DNA from: Bradyrhizobium sp. MOS003
GTDB taxonomy: Bacteria; Pseudomonadota; Alphaproteobacteria; Rhizobiales; Xanthobacteraceae
Length of the DNA: 64,000 bases
Assembly (NCBI RefSeq): GCF_003020125.1
Contig: NZ_PYFW01000001.1
Coordinates: 1,178,001-1,242,000, forward strand
Direction: 5' to 3'
The notes below the pieces were generated by a model. The model worked only from the letters and a program-made list of their open reading frames with translations. It made no database searches and was not told where the DNA came from. The position numbers were made by a program, and so were the translations under genes. Shown piece after piece: positions 9,253 to 16,832 of this stretch (position 1 is its first letter; each line of letters opens with the position of its first letter).

Positions 9253-10941
9253 TTGCCGACCTTCTGCTTTCGCCTGAGTAGTCGCGTGGTCCGGCTGGGT
9301 TTCATCATCGGTTTCATTGCTCTGCTCGGGGCCTTGCTCTCCGGGCTTGCGGCCTATCGCGTCCACGACCAGGAGCTGGCGCTGGACCGGATCGCGCTCG
9401 CGCGTGCGATCGACGTTCATGCCAGCCTGGTGCAGGACCGGCTCACCGAGCGCGAACTGCTCGCCCGTGTCGCCTCAGGCCTGTTCCGCGCGCCATCGGT
9501 GATCAAGCCGGATATGCTGGAGCCGCTGCGCTCGGCCATCTACGCCTTCAAGACCGATTTCGTGGTCGCCGGCTGGATCGCCCGGCTGAAGCCGAACGAG
9601 CTCACGGCGGCGAAGACTGCCATTGCCGGCGCCGGATTCCCGAATCCCACCATCCGCAGCTATGACGACAAGCCGATCGATCCGGCCGAGATCACCCAGC
9701 CGATCGACGTGCTGCTGGATCTCGAGCCCCGCAGCGACGAGACCAAGGCTCTGCCGGGCCGAAGTTACGACCAGGATCCGGTCCGCGGCGCCATGCTGAC
9801 GCGCGCCCGGATCGAGAAGAGGTCGGTGGCCTCGGACCCGATTCCGCTGTTGCGCGGAAACGGGCCGGTCGGGATCATCGTGGCAGCCCCCGTCATTCCC
9901 GAGGGGGCGACCGAGCCGGCCGGGTTCGTTACGTTCTCCTACGAACTCGCCTCGCTGATGCTGACCAATGACGACATGTCGTTGTTCTCGGTCGCGCTCA
10001 GGGACCCGCGCAAGGAAGGTAGCGAACTCGTTGCCAATGACCAGGGCATCGTCTCGACGCGGATGACGGCCGCGGAGGCCGCGCCATCGGCAACGCGCAC
10101 GGTGAGCTTCGGGGGCCGGGACTGGCAGCTCGGCTATTACGCCAAGACCAACTCGGCGCGCCGCGCCGAGCAGACCGCGATCATCGTGGCTGCGATCGGT
10201 TTTGCGATCACTGCGATGGTGTGCGGCCTGTTTGGCTATGTCGCCTACAACAATCTGCGCCTCAGCCGGGAAATCCAGGTCAGGATCGGCTTCGAGCGCC
10301 GGCTGACCGCGGTGATCGACGAGCTCAACCATCGGGTCAAGAATATCCTCGCGGTGATCCAGTCGATCGTGACGCGCACCTTGCGTCATGGCGCGGACAT
10401 CGACGGCGCGCGCGAGCTCCTGATCGGCCGCATTCACGCCATGTCGAACGTGGTCTCGCTGCTCAGCGAGAGCCAGTGGCAGGGCGTCAAGCTGAAGGGT
10501 CTGTTCGAAGCGCGCGCCATCCCGCACGCCGACCGCATCGCCGTCACGGGGCCTGATATCGCAGTCAGCGCGCGGGCGGCGCAGAGCCTCTCGCTGCTGT
10601 TCTTCGAACTTGCCTCGCATTCCGACGAGGGCCTGTCGCTGGTTGGAAAGCATCCGCACATCACGGCCAGCTGGACGGTGACGGGTGAGGGCACCGACGA
10701 GGTCTTCCATTTCCGCTGGGAGGAGCTTAACACCAGCGAAGCGACGCGCCGTCCCGATTCCGATTTCGGCCTGATCCTGCTCGACCGCGTCGCGCCCGAG
10801 GCGCTCGGCGGCACCGCCAAGCGCTTTTTCACCGAGGCTTCCTATGTCTACGAGCTGACCGCGCCGATGGAGACGGTGGTCGACATGACCGAGCGCGATC
10901 GCACGGACAAGATCTCGGCGCCGGTGCGACCCGCACGATAG
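9253..10941 (+). CDS. CHASE-domain HWE/HisKA_2 family histidine kinase with altered ATP-binding box
   Basis: A membrane sensor kinase of about 560 residues. An N-terminal membrane segment (about 14-36) and a second near 305-330 enclose a periplasmic CHASE-type sensor. A HisKA_2/HWE dimerisation domain follows, with the phospho-acceptor H360 in ELNHRVKNILAVIQS. The ATPase part is odd: where the N-box normally reads ELxTNAxKYGAL, this protein has ELASHSDEGLSL (from E452), so the ATP/Mg-binding Asn is missing. The later GLILLDR region is recognisable. The start is uncertain (TTG 9253 or GTG 9286). HWE kinases of this type feed the PhyR-EcfG stress pathway in rhizobia; that link is inferred here. 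Confidence 0.8.
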   Translation: MPTFCFRLSSRVVRLGFIIGFIALLGALLSGLAAYRVHDQELALDRIALARAIDVHASLVQDRLTERELLARVASGLFRAPSVIKPDMLEPLRSAIYAFKTDFVVAGWIARLKPNELTAAKTAIAGAGFPNPTIRSYDDKPIDPAEITQPIDVLLDLEPRSDETKALPGRSYDQDPVRGAMLTRARIEKRSVASDPIPLLRGNGPVGIIVAAPVIPEGATEPAGFVTFSYELASLMLTNDDMSLFSVALRDPRKEGSELVANDQGIVSTRMTAAEAAPSATRTVSFGGRDWQLGYYAKTNSARRAEQTAIIVAAIGFAITAMVCGLFGYVAYNNLRLSREIQVRIGFERRLTAVIDELNHRVKNILAVIQSIVTRTLRHGADIDGARELLIGRIHAMSNVVSLLSESQWQGVKLKGLFEARAIPHADRIAVTGPDIAVSARAAQSLSLLFFELASHSDEGLSLVGKHPHITASWTVTGEGTDEVFHFRWEELNTSEATRRPDSDFGLILLDRVAPEALGGTAKRFFTEASYVYELTAPMETVVDMTERDRTDKISAPVRPAR

Positions 10942-10953
10942 CTAACCCTTGAG

Positions 10954-11586
10954 CTAACTTTTGGGCCGCAACACCAGATCGACCAGATTGCGGGCGTAGG
11001 CCGGCGTGATCGGCGCGATGCCGAAGACGTAGCGGTAGAATAAGCTGCCATAGATCGCGTCGTAGAGATCCTCAGCCGGCCCGCTGGCCAGGATGCTGCC
11101 GTCGTTCTGGCCCGCCGCAATCATCTCGACCAGCGCGTCGCGACGGAATTGCAGATAGCGGGCGTAGAACAGCTCGGCAGAGCCGGTCCTGGAAATGCAC
11201 TCGGAGATGACGGCGAGCTGGACCTTGCCGAACTCGCCCTGGAGCGCTTCGGCATAGGCCGCGGCATGGCGGCGGGCGCGCGCCGCGGGGTTGCCGGAGC
11301 TCGCCGGGGGCAGCGGCAGCATCTGCGCGGCATGTTGAAGAAAGGCGTCGATCAAGAGCGCCTCGCGGGATGGCCACCATTTGTAGATCGTCATCTTGGA
11401 GACGCGGGAATGGCGGGCGACTGCGTCGATGGTGGTGGCGGCAAGGCCGGTGGAAGCCATCAGCGCATAGGCACTTTCGAGAATGGCATTGCTGGTCTCG
11501 ATCGATCGCGGCCGGCCGCGCCGGGGGGCGCCGTCGACCCCGTCACCCCCGTCATTCGCCGTCACCACGCCCGGTCTCCTCGCCAA
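10954..11586 (-). CDS. TetR family transcriptional regulator
   Basis: A 210-residue repressor. A basic linker GAPRRGRPRS is followed by the TetR helix-turn-helix (about residues 33-80) with TTIDAVARHSRVSKMTIYKW. The C-terminal ligand-binding part resembles the TetR_C AefR-like type (YLQFRRDALVEMI, FYRYVFGIAPI). The start is ambiguous: the TTG at 11586 has an AGGAG 4 bases upstream, and the GTG at 11568 also has one. It points away from opgC, which lies upstream on the same strand. No operator was identified. Confidence 0.85.
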   Translation of the reverse strand: MARRPGVVTANDGGDGVDGAPRRGRPRSIETSNAILESAYALMASTGLAATTIDAVARHSRVSKMTIYKWWPSREALLIDAFLQHAAQMLPLPPASSGNPAARARRHAAAYAEALQGEFGKVQLAVISECISRTGSAELFYARYLQFRRDALVEMIAAGQNDGSILASGPAEDLYDAIYGSLFYRYVFGIAPITPAYARNLVDLVLRPKS

Positions 11587-11670
11587 ATCGCTCCTGCTCG
11601 GGATAGCGCAGCCTCATCGGCCGGCCTAGGGGAAATCACAAGGCGTATGCGTTAACGCACGATGAGATAC

Positions 11671-12813
11671 CTAGGCCTGCTGCCGCAGGGCGGTTGGCAG
11701 ATCCTGCCACTTCGACCAGGCGACGTAGTAAGCCACCGCGGTCATCGCGGCGAAGCCGGCAAGGCTCACGACAATCTGCATCGCCACCAAATTGGCGCTG
11801 GTGATCAGGATGAGGTGGCCGGCGAACGACAGGAACACGCCGACGCAGAACACGGCGAGCCATTCCTCGCCGCACGCGATCACTGCCTGGAGCGGCTTCA
11901 ACCGCAGGCCGGGGTGATCGGCTGGAATGAGATGGGTCGCCAGAAAGGCGAGCGCGAGGAAGTGCACCACGCGATAGGGTGCGAGGTTTTCCTTGTCGGT
12001 CGGCCCGATGCTGTCGAGGAGGAGGTCCGGCAAAAATGCCGACATTGCCGGCGAATGGCGCAGCAAGGTGATGGCCATCGCGAAGACGAGATAGGTGCCG
12101 GCGAGGATCCGCAGCCAGGGCATGTCGCGTAGCACGCGCCCGGGCGCGCCTGTCACGGCGAACCAGCCCCCGAGCACCATCAGCATCTGCCAGCACAGCG
12201 GATTGAAGGTCCATTCCTGGTCCGGATAGATCCAAAAATTCCAGTCGAACCAGCGTGCGGCAACATACAGCGCGACCGATGCCGCCAGCGTCAGGTTCGG
12301 CCGCCGCAACAGACCCCACAGCGCGAAGGGAAAGAAGGCCATCAGCGGGATCATCAATTGCAGGAGGTCGAGGTTCAGCGGCTCCTCCTGGAGCACGAGG
12401 CCGCGGACCAGGATCCGCAGCGGGTGTTCGAGAATGCCCGAGATGTTGTATTCGTGGATGATCTCCGGCGCCATCGATTGCGAGGCGACGTAGGCGATGG
12501 TGGCGATGTAGATCACGAACAGCACGACATAGGCGGCGTAGAGCCGCCAGACGCGGCGGAAGATGCGCGTGGCCGCCACGAGGTAGCCCCGTTCAAGGGC
12601 CATCCGGCCGTGGATGACGGCAACGCCGTAGCCCACGACGAACACGAACAGATCGGCCGCGCCGCTGAAGCCGAAATTGCGCAGCGTCAGCAGATTGACG
12701 ACATTGTTCGGGATGTGGTCGACGAACACCGACCAGTTGGCAATGCCGAGTGTCAGATACAGTCTGGCGTCGTGATTGAATGCGGCGAGGTTCGCCTGAA
12801 CGGACGGTTTCAT
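11671..12813 (-). CDS. opgC: OpgC-domain membrane protein (glucan succinyltransferase type)
   Basis: A 380-residue integral membrane protein with about ten hydrophobic segments. It matches the OpgC family in its N-terminal DARLYLTLGIANWSVFVDHIP segment, a conserved RNFGFSGAADLFVFVVGY block and an FNPLCWQML block. OpgC proteins transfer succinyl groups to periplasmic glucans. In Bradyrhizobium these glucans are cyclic, but the substrate here is an inference. The gene has its own upstream region of about 180 bases. Confidence 0.8.
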   Translation of the reverse strand: MKPSVQANLAAFNHDARLYLTLGIANWSVFVDHIPNNVVNLLTLRNFGFSGAADLFVFVVGYGVAVIHGRMALERGYLVAATRIFRRVWRLYAAYVVLFVIYIATIAYVASQSMAPEIIHEYNISGILEHPLRILVRGLVLQEEPLNLDLLQLMIPLMAFFPFALWGLLRRPNLTLAASVALYVAARWFDWNFWIYPDQEWTFNPLCWQMLMVLGGWFAVTGAPGRVLRDMPWLRILAGTYLVFAMAITLLRHSPAMSAFLPDLLLDSIGPTDKENLAPYRVVHFLALAFLATHLIPADHPGLRLKPLQAVIACGEEWLAVFCVGVFLSFAGHLILITSANLVAMQIVVSLAGFAAMTAVAYYVAWSKWQDLPTALRQQA

Positions 12814-12991
12814 TGACTAAAATAGCTTTGGGAATCAGGGTGACGCTTTTAGCGGCAACCGCCTGCTTGTCCGAGTAGCATTTGCGTGATGGCGGAGGGC
12901 CGCCTAACGCAAGATGCTGCGCGCCCTGGGCCGAATTCCGATAGATGCGCGCTGAGGACTCAAAACGAAATATTCTAACCCGCTCTTACTG

Positions 12992-13447
12992 CTATTCGGC
13001 TGGTTCGGCCGAGGCCTCGTCGGGAGCGCCGGCGCGGCTCGCCATGATGCCGAGGGCGACGCCGCCGATCGCCAGGATCGGTAACAGCCGCTTGACCCCG
13101 ATCGCGCGAACGATCTGCAATCCGGTGGCGAGCAGCATGGGGTCAGCGAGCATGGTCTGCGCCGACGACTTTGCGGCACGCTCAGCTGCGATTTGAGCTT
13201 GCTTGCGAAGCTCCCGCTTGTAGGCCCAGTAGCTCACCACTGCCGCCAGAGTCAGGAGAAAGAAGACGCCGGCGCCCGCGAGGCAGGCCTGCACCGGACC
13301 ATACTTGTTGAGCACGGAGATGAATGCCGCAGCGCAGAGAAAGCATGTGGTGATAAACAGCGCTAACGCCGCGCCTGCGGCCAGGGAGGTCAGGCGCACG
13401 GTTGTGCCGGTAGATGCACTGATTCCATCGATGATGCGCTGAAACAT
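12992..13447 (-). CDS. Small integral membrane protein, function unknown
   Basis: A 151-residue protein starting MFQRIIDGI. It has two long hydrophobic segments (about 18-45 and 50-75), a charged helix KRELRKQAQIAAERAAK, and a third hydrophobic segment near the C terminus (RLLPILAIGGVALGIMA). This layout recalls the phage-holin-like/YqjE proteins often encoded next to DUF883 genes. The ATG at 13447 has a GAGGAG ribosome-binding site 8 bases away; longer frames lack one. It follows the DUF883 gene on the same strand, with a GC-rich hairpin between them (13496-13519). Confidence 0.6.
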   Translation of the reverse strand: MFQRIIDGISASTGTTVRLTSLAAGAALALFITTCFLCAAAFISVLNKYGPVQACLAGAGVFFLLTLAAVVSYWAYKRELRKQAQIAAERAAKSSAQTMLADPMLLATGLQIVRAIGVKRLLPILAIGGVALGIMASRAGAPDEASAEPAE

Positions 13448-13495
13448 GGCCTTGCTCCTCAGATCCCCACAAGCCGTACTATACACAGTCAAGTA

Positions 13496-13519
13496 CCGGC
13501 GGCGCAGTAGCGCCGCCGG
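13496..13519. other. Perfect GC-rich hairpin downstream of the DUF883 gene
   Basis: Ten base pairs (CCGGCGGCGC and GCGCCGCCGG) enclose an AGTA loop. It lies 25 bases past the DUF883 stop on the minus strand but is not followed by a T-run. It may stabilise mRNA ends or attenuate read-through rather than act as an intrinsic terminator. Confidence 0.6.
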
Positions 13520-13543
13520 CTCAACAACATCCGGACGCGCTTC

Positions 13544-13915
13544 CTACCGGCGCCAGGCGGCACCGATCAGGAAGCCGATGCCGAGCGCGAGGCCGACGGT
13601 CGCGAGCGGCCGCTGTGTGATCGCGTCTTCAAGCGACTCTTCGATCGAGCCATAGGCTTCCTGGGCAGCACCCATCATTGCACTGCTGCGCTCCGAAACG
13701 TCGTCGATCGCGGTATCCATGTTCTCGCGGGCCTGGCGATAGCCGCGGCGGGCCTGCTTGCTGGTGGAATTGGCGAAGGTGTTGATGGCGTCGGTGATCT
13801 GGTCGGTGAGGGCGGCGATATCGCTTTTCACGGCTGCTACATCCTTCTCGAGGCGTTCTCTGGTGGCTTTGTCTGTCCAGTCTCTCATCCCGGCTTCGGC
13901 ATTGGTCGTGGACAT
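13544..13915 (-). CDS. DUF883 (ElaB/YqjD-like) membrane-anchored stress protein
   Basis: A 123-residue protein. A long amphipathic, probably coiled helix (DKATRERLEKDVAAVKSDI) is followed by a C-terminal membrane anchor RPLATVGLALGIGFLIGAAW ending in RR. This is the ElaB/YqjD/DUF883 pattern; E. coli YqjD binds ribosomes at the membrane in stationary phase. The ATG at 13915 is chosen over an upstream start because a perfect EcfG-type promoter lies at 13953-13977, so the transcript starts near 13945. That promoter links the gene to the general stress response. Confidence 0.85.
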   Translation of the reverse strand: MSTTNAEAGMRDWTDKATRERLEKDVAAVKSDIAALTDQITDAINTFANSTSKQARRGYRQARENMDTAIDDVSERSSAMMGAAQEAYGSIEESLEDAITQRPLATVGLALGIGFLIGAAWRR

Positions 13916-13952
13916 CGGGAGCTCCAAACTGTTGACAGCTGAGATAGCCGAG

Positions 13953-13977
13953 AACGTTTCGTCGCCGGGGAAGTTCC
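13953..13977 (-). promoter_or_regulatory. EcfG (general stress sigma factor) promoter of the DUF883 gene
   Basis: On the minus strand the sequence is GGAAC (13977-13973), a 16-base spacer, then CGTT (13956-13953). This matches the known alphaproteobacterial EcfG consensus GGAAC-N16/17-CGTT exactly. The start codon is 37 bases after the -10 element. The site lies between the stop of the AI-2E gene (13992) and this gene. Confidence 0.8.
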
Positions 13978-13991
13978 GTTCACGGAAACCG

Positions 13992-15104
13992 TCATCCCTG
14001 CGGAAGCTGCGGCGCATCCGTCGGCAACAGATGCTCCTTGAGGATCAGCGCGACGATCAAGAGCGGCGATGACAGGAATGCACCCATCGGGCCCCACAGC
14101 CAGGTCCAGAACGCGAGCGCAAGCAGCACGGCGAGCGCATTGAGCGCCAGCCTCCGCCCGATGATCATGGGCGTGACGAAATGCCCCTCCAGGAAGGTGA
14201 GGCCGCCGAATGCCAGCGCCGCCATCAGGCCGCCGCTGATGGTCGGGAAGGCGACCAGCCCGACCACGATCAGCACCGCGAACATGGCGATCGGCCCGAT
14301 GATCGGGATGAAGTTGAGGGTCGCCGCGAGTGCGCCGAGGCCGGCGGCGTTTGGCATGCCGGTGATTGCGCAAATGAGGCCGGTGCCAACACCGACGCCG
14401 ACATTGATGAGGGTGACGGTCAAAAGGTAGTTGCCGAGATGGACCTCGATCTCGTTGAGGATGCGGAGCGTGCGCAGCCGCGCATCGTGATCGCTGAAGT
14501 TCATGATCAGCGCCCGGCGGAGGTCGCGCCAGCTCGCGATGAACAGGATCAGGGTGACGAAAAACAGCAGGAATTCGGTAAAGGTCGGTGACAGGAATTC
14601 CAGCGTCGGCTGGACCCACTCGAATTTCGGCATCTGGAAGCTTGGCAGCCCTTCCGAGCCGCCGACCATGACTTGCAGCTCGCGCCACAGCGCCAGCGGC
14701 CGGTCGAACACGTGCATCTTGTCCTTCAATTGCGCGCCGAGCTCGGGCAGGCGCGAACTCCATTCCATCGCGGGGGAGGCGATCAGCGCGATGACGAAGG
14801 CAACCACGGCGGTCACCGCGATAACGATCAGCGCGGCGCCCAATCCGCGCGGCACCTTGTGGTTTTCAAGGAAGGTCGCCGCCGGTGACAGCATGGTGCC
14901 GGTCACGAAGGCCATCACCACCGGGAGAAAGAATGCCCTGCCAACATACAGTACGGTCACGATGGCGATCAGCAGAAGGCCGGCAAGTGCGAAGGCGACG
15001 AATTCAGTGCGGCGAATGACAGGCGGCAGCTCGGCAGGGCTCTCGGGTAGCGGGGCGCCTTCGCCACCGCCGGACGTCTGCCGTTCACCGGGAAGGACGC
15101 GCAC
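13992..15104 (-). CDS. AI-2E family transporter (PerM-type permease)
   Basis: A 370-residue membrane protein of the AI-2E/PerM family with about eight hydrophobic segments. Family features are the YVGRAFFLPVVMAFVTGTML segment, the LGNYLLTVTLINVGVGV region, the GALAATLNFIPIIGP motif and the C-terminal FLSSPLLIVALI. Substrates of most members are unknown, and export of AI-2 should not be assumed. The GTG start at 15104 has a GGGAG ribosome-binding site. A weaker EcfG-like site (15156-15180) lies upstream. Confidence 0.88.
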   Translation of the reverse strand: MRVLPGERQTSGGGEGAPLPESPAELPPVIRRTEFVAFALAGLLLIAIVTVLYVGRAFFLPVVMAFVTGTMLSPAATFLENHKVPRGLGAALIVIAVTAVVAFVIALIASPAMEWSSRLPELGAQLKDKMHVFDRPLALWRELQVMVGGSEGLPSFQMPKFEWVQPTLEFLSPTFTEFLLFFVTLILFIASWRDLRRALIMNFSDHDARLRTLRILNEIEVHLGNYLLTVTLINVGVGVGTGLICAITGMPNAAGLGALAATLNFIPIIGPIAMFAVLIVVGLVAFPTISGGLMAALAFGGLTFLEGHFVTPMIIGRRLALNALAVLLALAFWTWLWGPMGAFLSSPLLIVALILKEHLLPTDAPQLPQG

Positions 15105-15155
15105 TATTTATCTCCCGCACGGAAGCCTCGATCCGCACGCCCATTGAGGAGAGAC

Positions 15156-15180
15156 AATGCGGCACGAGCCAAACGGTTCC
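15156..15180 (-). promoter_or_regulatory. Possible EcfG-type promoter upstream of the AI-2E gene
   Basis: On the minus strand GGAAC (15180-15176), 16 bases, then CATT (15159-15156): one mismatch from the CGTT element. It lies back to back with the perfect site that serves the L,D-transpeptidase, which gives a divergent stress-type promoter pair. The weaker match makes this a candidate only. Confidence 0.45.
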
Positions 15181-15239
15181 ATCGCGGCTTCGTGAACAGT
15201 TGCTCTCTTGACTGTGACAAGCCGGCCGCGTGCCCGGCC

Positions 15240-15265
15240 GGAACTTGAATCGTCCCCGCGGCGTT
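15240..15265 (+). promoter_or_regulatory. EcfG promoter of the L,D-transpeptidase gene
   Basis: GGAAC at 15240-15244, a 17-base spacer, and CGTT at 15262-15265 match the EcfG consensus exactly. The start codon is 47 bases further on, leaving a leader of about 40 bases. This places a peptidoglycan cross-linking enzyme under general stress control. Confidence 0.8.
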
Positions 15266-15312
15266 AATCGCCAAGCGCATCACCATGATGCAGACATCTC
15301 ACGGGGCAGCAC

Positions 15313-16086
15313 ATGACCAAGTTCTCCGCAGTCCGCCGCAGCTTCTCGCCGCGCGCCGTCGCCGCTTTCGCCTTCGCAACCACTTTTCTTACGGTGCCGT
15401 TTGCCGGCGCGAGTGCGCAGACACTTGGCTATGCGCCGATGCAGCAGCAGGCGTATCCGCAGGACCAGGGTTACTCGCAGGGCGAAGTGAACGACGCGCC
15501 GCAGGCGGCTGACGAGGATGCCCAGTTGTCCGATCGCCTGCGCAAGCAGATCGTCGGCTTCGACCGCAGCGAGCCGGCCGGCACCATCGTCATCGATACC
15601 AAGAACACCTATCTCTATTACGTGCTCGGCAACGGCCGGGCCATTCGCTACGGCGTCGGTGTCGGCCGCGAAGGCTTCACCTGGTCCGGCGTGCAGAGTG
15701 TCAGCCGCAAGGCGGAGTGGCCGGACTGGCATCCGCCGGCCGAGATGATCGCGCGCCAGCCCTATCTGCCGCGCTTCGTTGCCGGCGGTCCCGGCAACCC
15801 GCTCGGCGCGCGCGCGATGTATCTGGGCTCCAGCGAATACCGCATCCACGGCACCAACGATCCCTCCACGATCGGCAAGTTCGTCTCTTCCGGCTGCATC
15901 CGCATGACCAACGAAGACGTCACCGACCTGTTCGGCCGCGTCAATGTCGGTGCCAAGGTCGTGGTGCTGCCGAAGAACGCTCCGCTGATGGCCAAAGGCG
16001 GCGACCCCGTGCGCAAGCGTCCGGCCGTGACGACGCTGCCTTCCGGCCGGCAGGCGCTGAACGTCACCACGACCGCCGTGAACTAA
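15313..16086 (+). CDS. Periplasmic L,D-transpeptidase (YkuD/ErfK family)
   Basis: A 257-residue secreted protein. The signal peptide covers about the first 36 residues (basic start, hydrophobic AVAAFAFATTF, then GASAQ cleavage region). The YkuD catalytic domain follows (about 90-230), with H179 in IHGTND and the nucleophile C195 in SSGCIRM. These enzymes make 3-3 cross-links in peptidoglycan or attach lipoproteins to it. The C-terminal 30 residues are basic. A perfect EcfG promoter precedes it, and a DUF2865 gene follows 11 bases later. Confidence 0.92.
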   Translation: MTKFSAVRRSFSPRAVAAFAFATTFLTVPFAGASAQTLGYAPMQQQAYPQDQGYSQGEVNDAPQAADEDAQLSDRLRKQIVGFDRSEPAGTIVIDTKNTYLYYVLGNGRAIRYGVGVGREGFTWSGVQSVSRKAEWPDWHPPAEMIARQPYLPRFVAGGPGNPLGARAMYLGSSEYRIHGTNDPSTIGKFVSSGCIRMTNEDVTDLFGRVNVGAKVVVLPKNAPLMAKGGDPVRKRPAVTTLPSGRQALNVTTTAVN

Positions 16087-16097
16087 GAGTGAGTCAT

Positions 16098-16748
16098 ATG
16101 ACCAGACGCCTGATTGGCAAAGTGGCTGGCGGAACGACGGCGATGATGGTCGTTGTTTCTGCCGGTCTGGCATTCGCACCATCGGCACATGCGGAAGATT
16201 TCTTCTCGGCGTTGTTCGGTGGGTTTGGTGCGCGACCTCCGCAGATCCGGACGCCATTTCCCCGCGATGACATTCCGCGCTATGAGGCTCCGCGTCAGCG
16301 CGCCGCCTATGGCGGCGGCACGGCCTATTGCGTGCGGAGCTGCGACGGCCGCTACTTCCCGGCGCAGGGCAACGATGCCGAGAGCAAGGCGCAATCCTGC
16401 AAGAGCTTCTGCCCGACGTCCGAGACTTCGCTGGTTTATGGCGGGGGTATCGACGACGCCACCACCGACAAAGGCAAACCGTATTCCGAACTGCCCAATG
16501 CATTCCGTTACCGCAACGAAATCGTCGCGGGTTGTACCTGCAACGGCAAGGATCCGGTCGGGCTCGCGTCGGTCAAGAGCGAGGACGATCCCACCCTGCG
16601 CAAGGGAGACATCGTCGCTGGCGCGAATGGGCTGGTGGTCGCCAGCCGCAATGCCAACGACCGCCACGGCGTCGCGATGAATTTCTCGCCGCTGCCGGAC
16701 TCGGTGCGCGCAAGATTCCGTCAGGTGCCAGTCGTCGCCAAGGAGTAG
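16098..16748 (+). CDS. Secreted DUF2865 protein
   Basis: A 216-residue protein with a signal peptide (TTAMMVVVSAGLAFAPSAHA, cleavage near residue 33). The DUF2865 domain has several paired cysteines, as in YCVRSCDGRYFP, SCKSFCP and AGCTCNG. Such Cys patterns suggest disulfides in the periplasm. It starts 11 bases after the L,D-transpeptidase stop and is probably cotranscribed with it, which suggests an envelope role. The biochemical function is unknown. Confidence 0.82.
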   Translation: MTRRLIGKVAGGTTAMMVVVSAGLAFAPSAHAEDFFSALFGGFGARPPQIRTPFPRDDIPRYEAPRQRAAYGGGTAYCVRSCDGRYFPAQGNDAESKAQSCKSFCPTSETSLVYGGGIDDATTDKGKPYSELPNAFRYRNEIVAGCTCNGKDPVGLASVKSEDDPTLRKGDIVAGANGLVVASRNANDRHGVAMNFSPLPDSVRARFRQVPVVAKE

Positions 16749-16832
16749 GGCTTCACGCGGGTGTAGCGTTGTCGCGAGCTCCCGGACCACACCTGGGATA
16801 GTGGCGGTATCCTCTCTCCACTGCGCTTTCTT

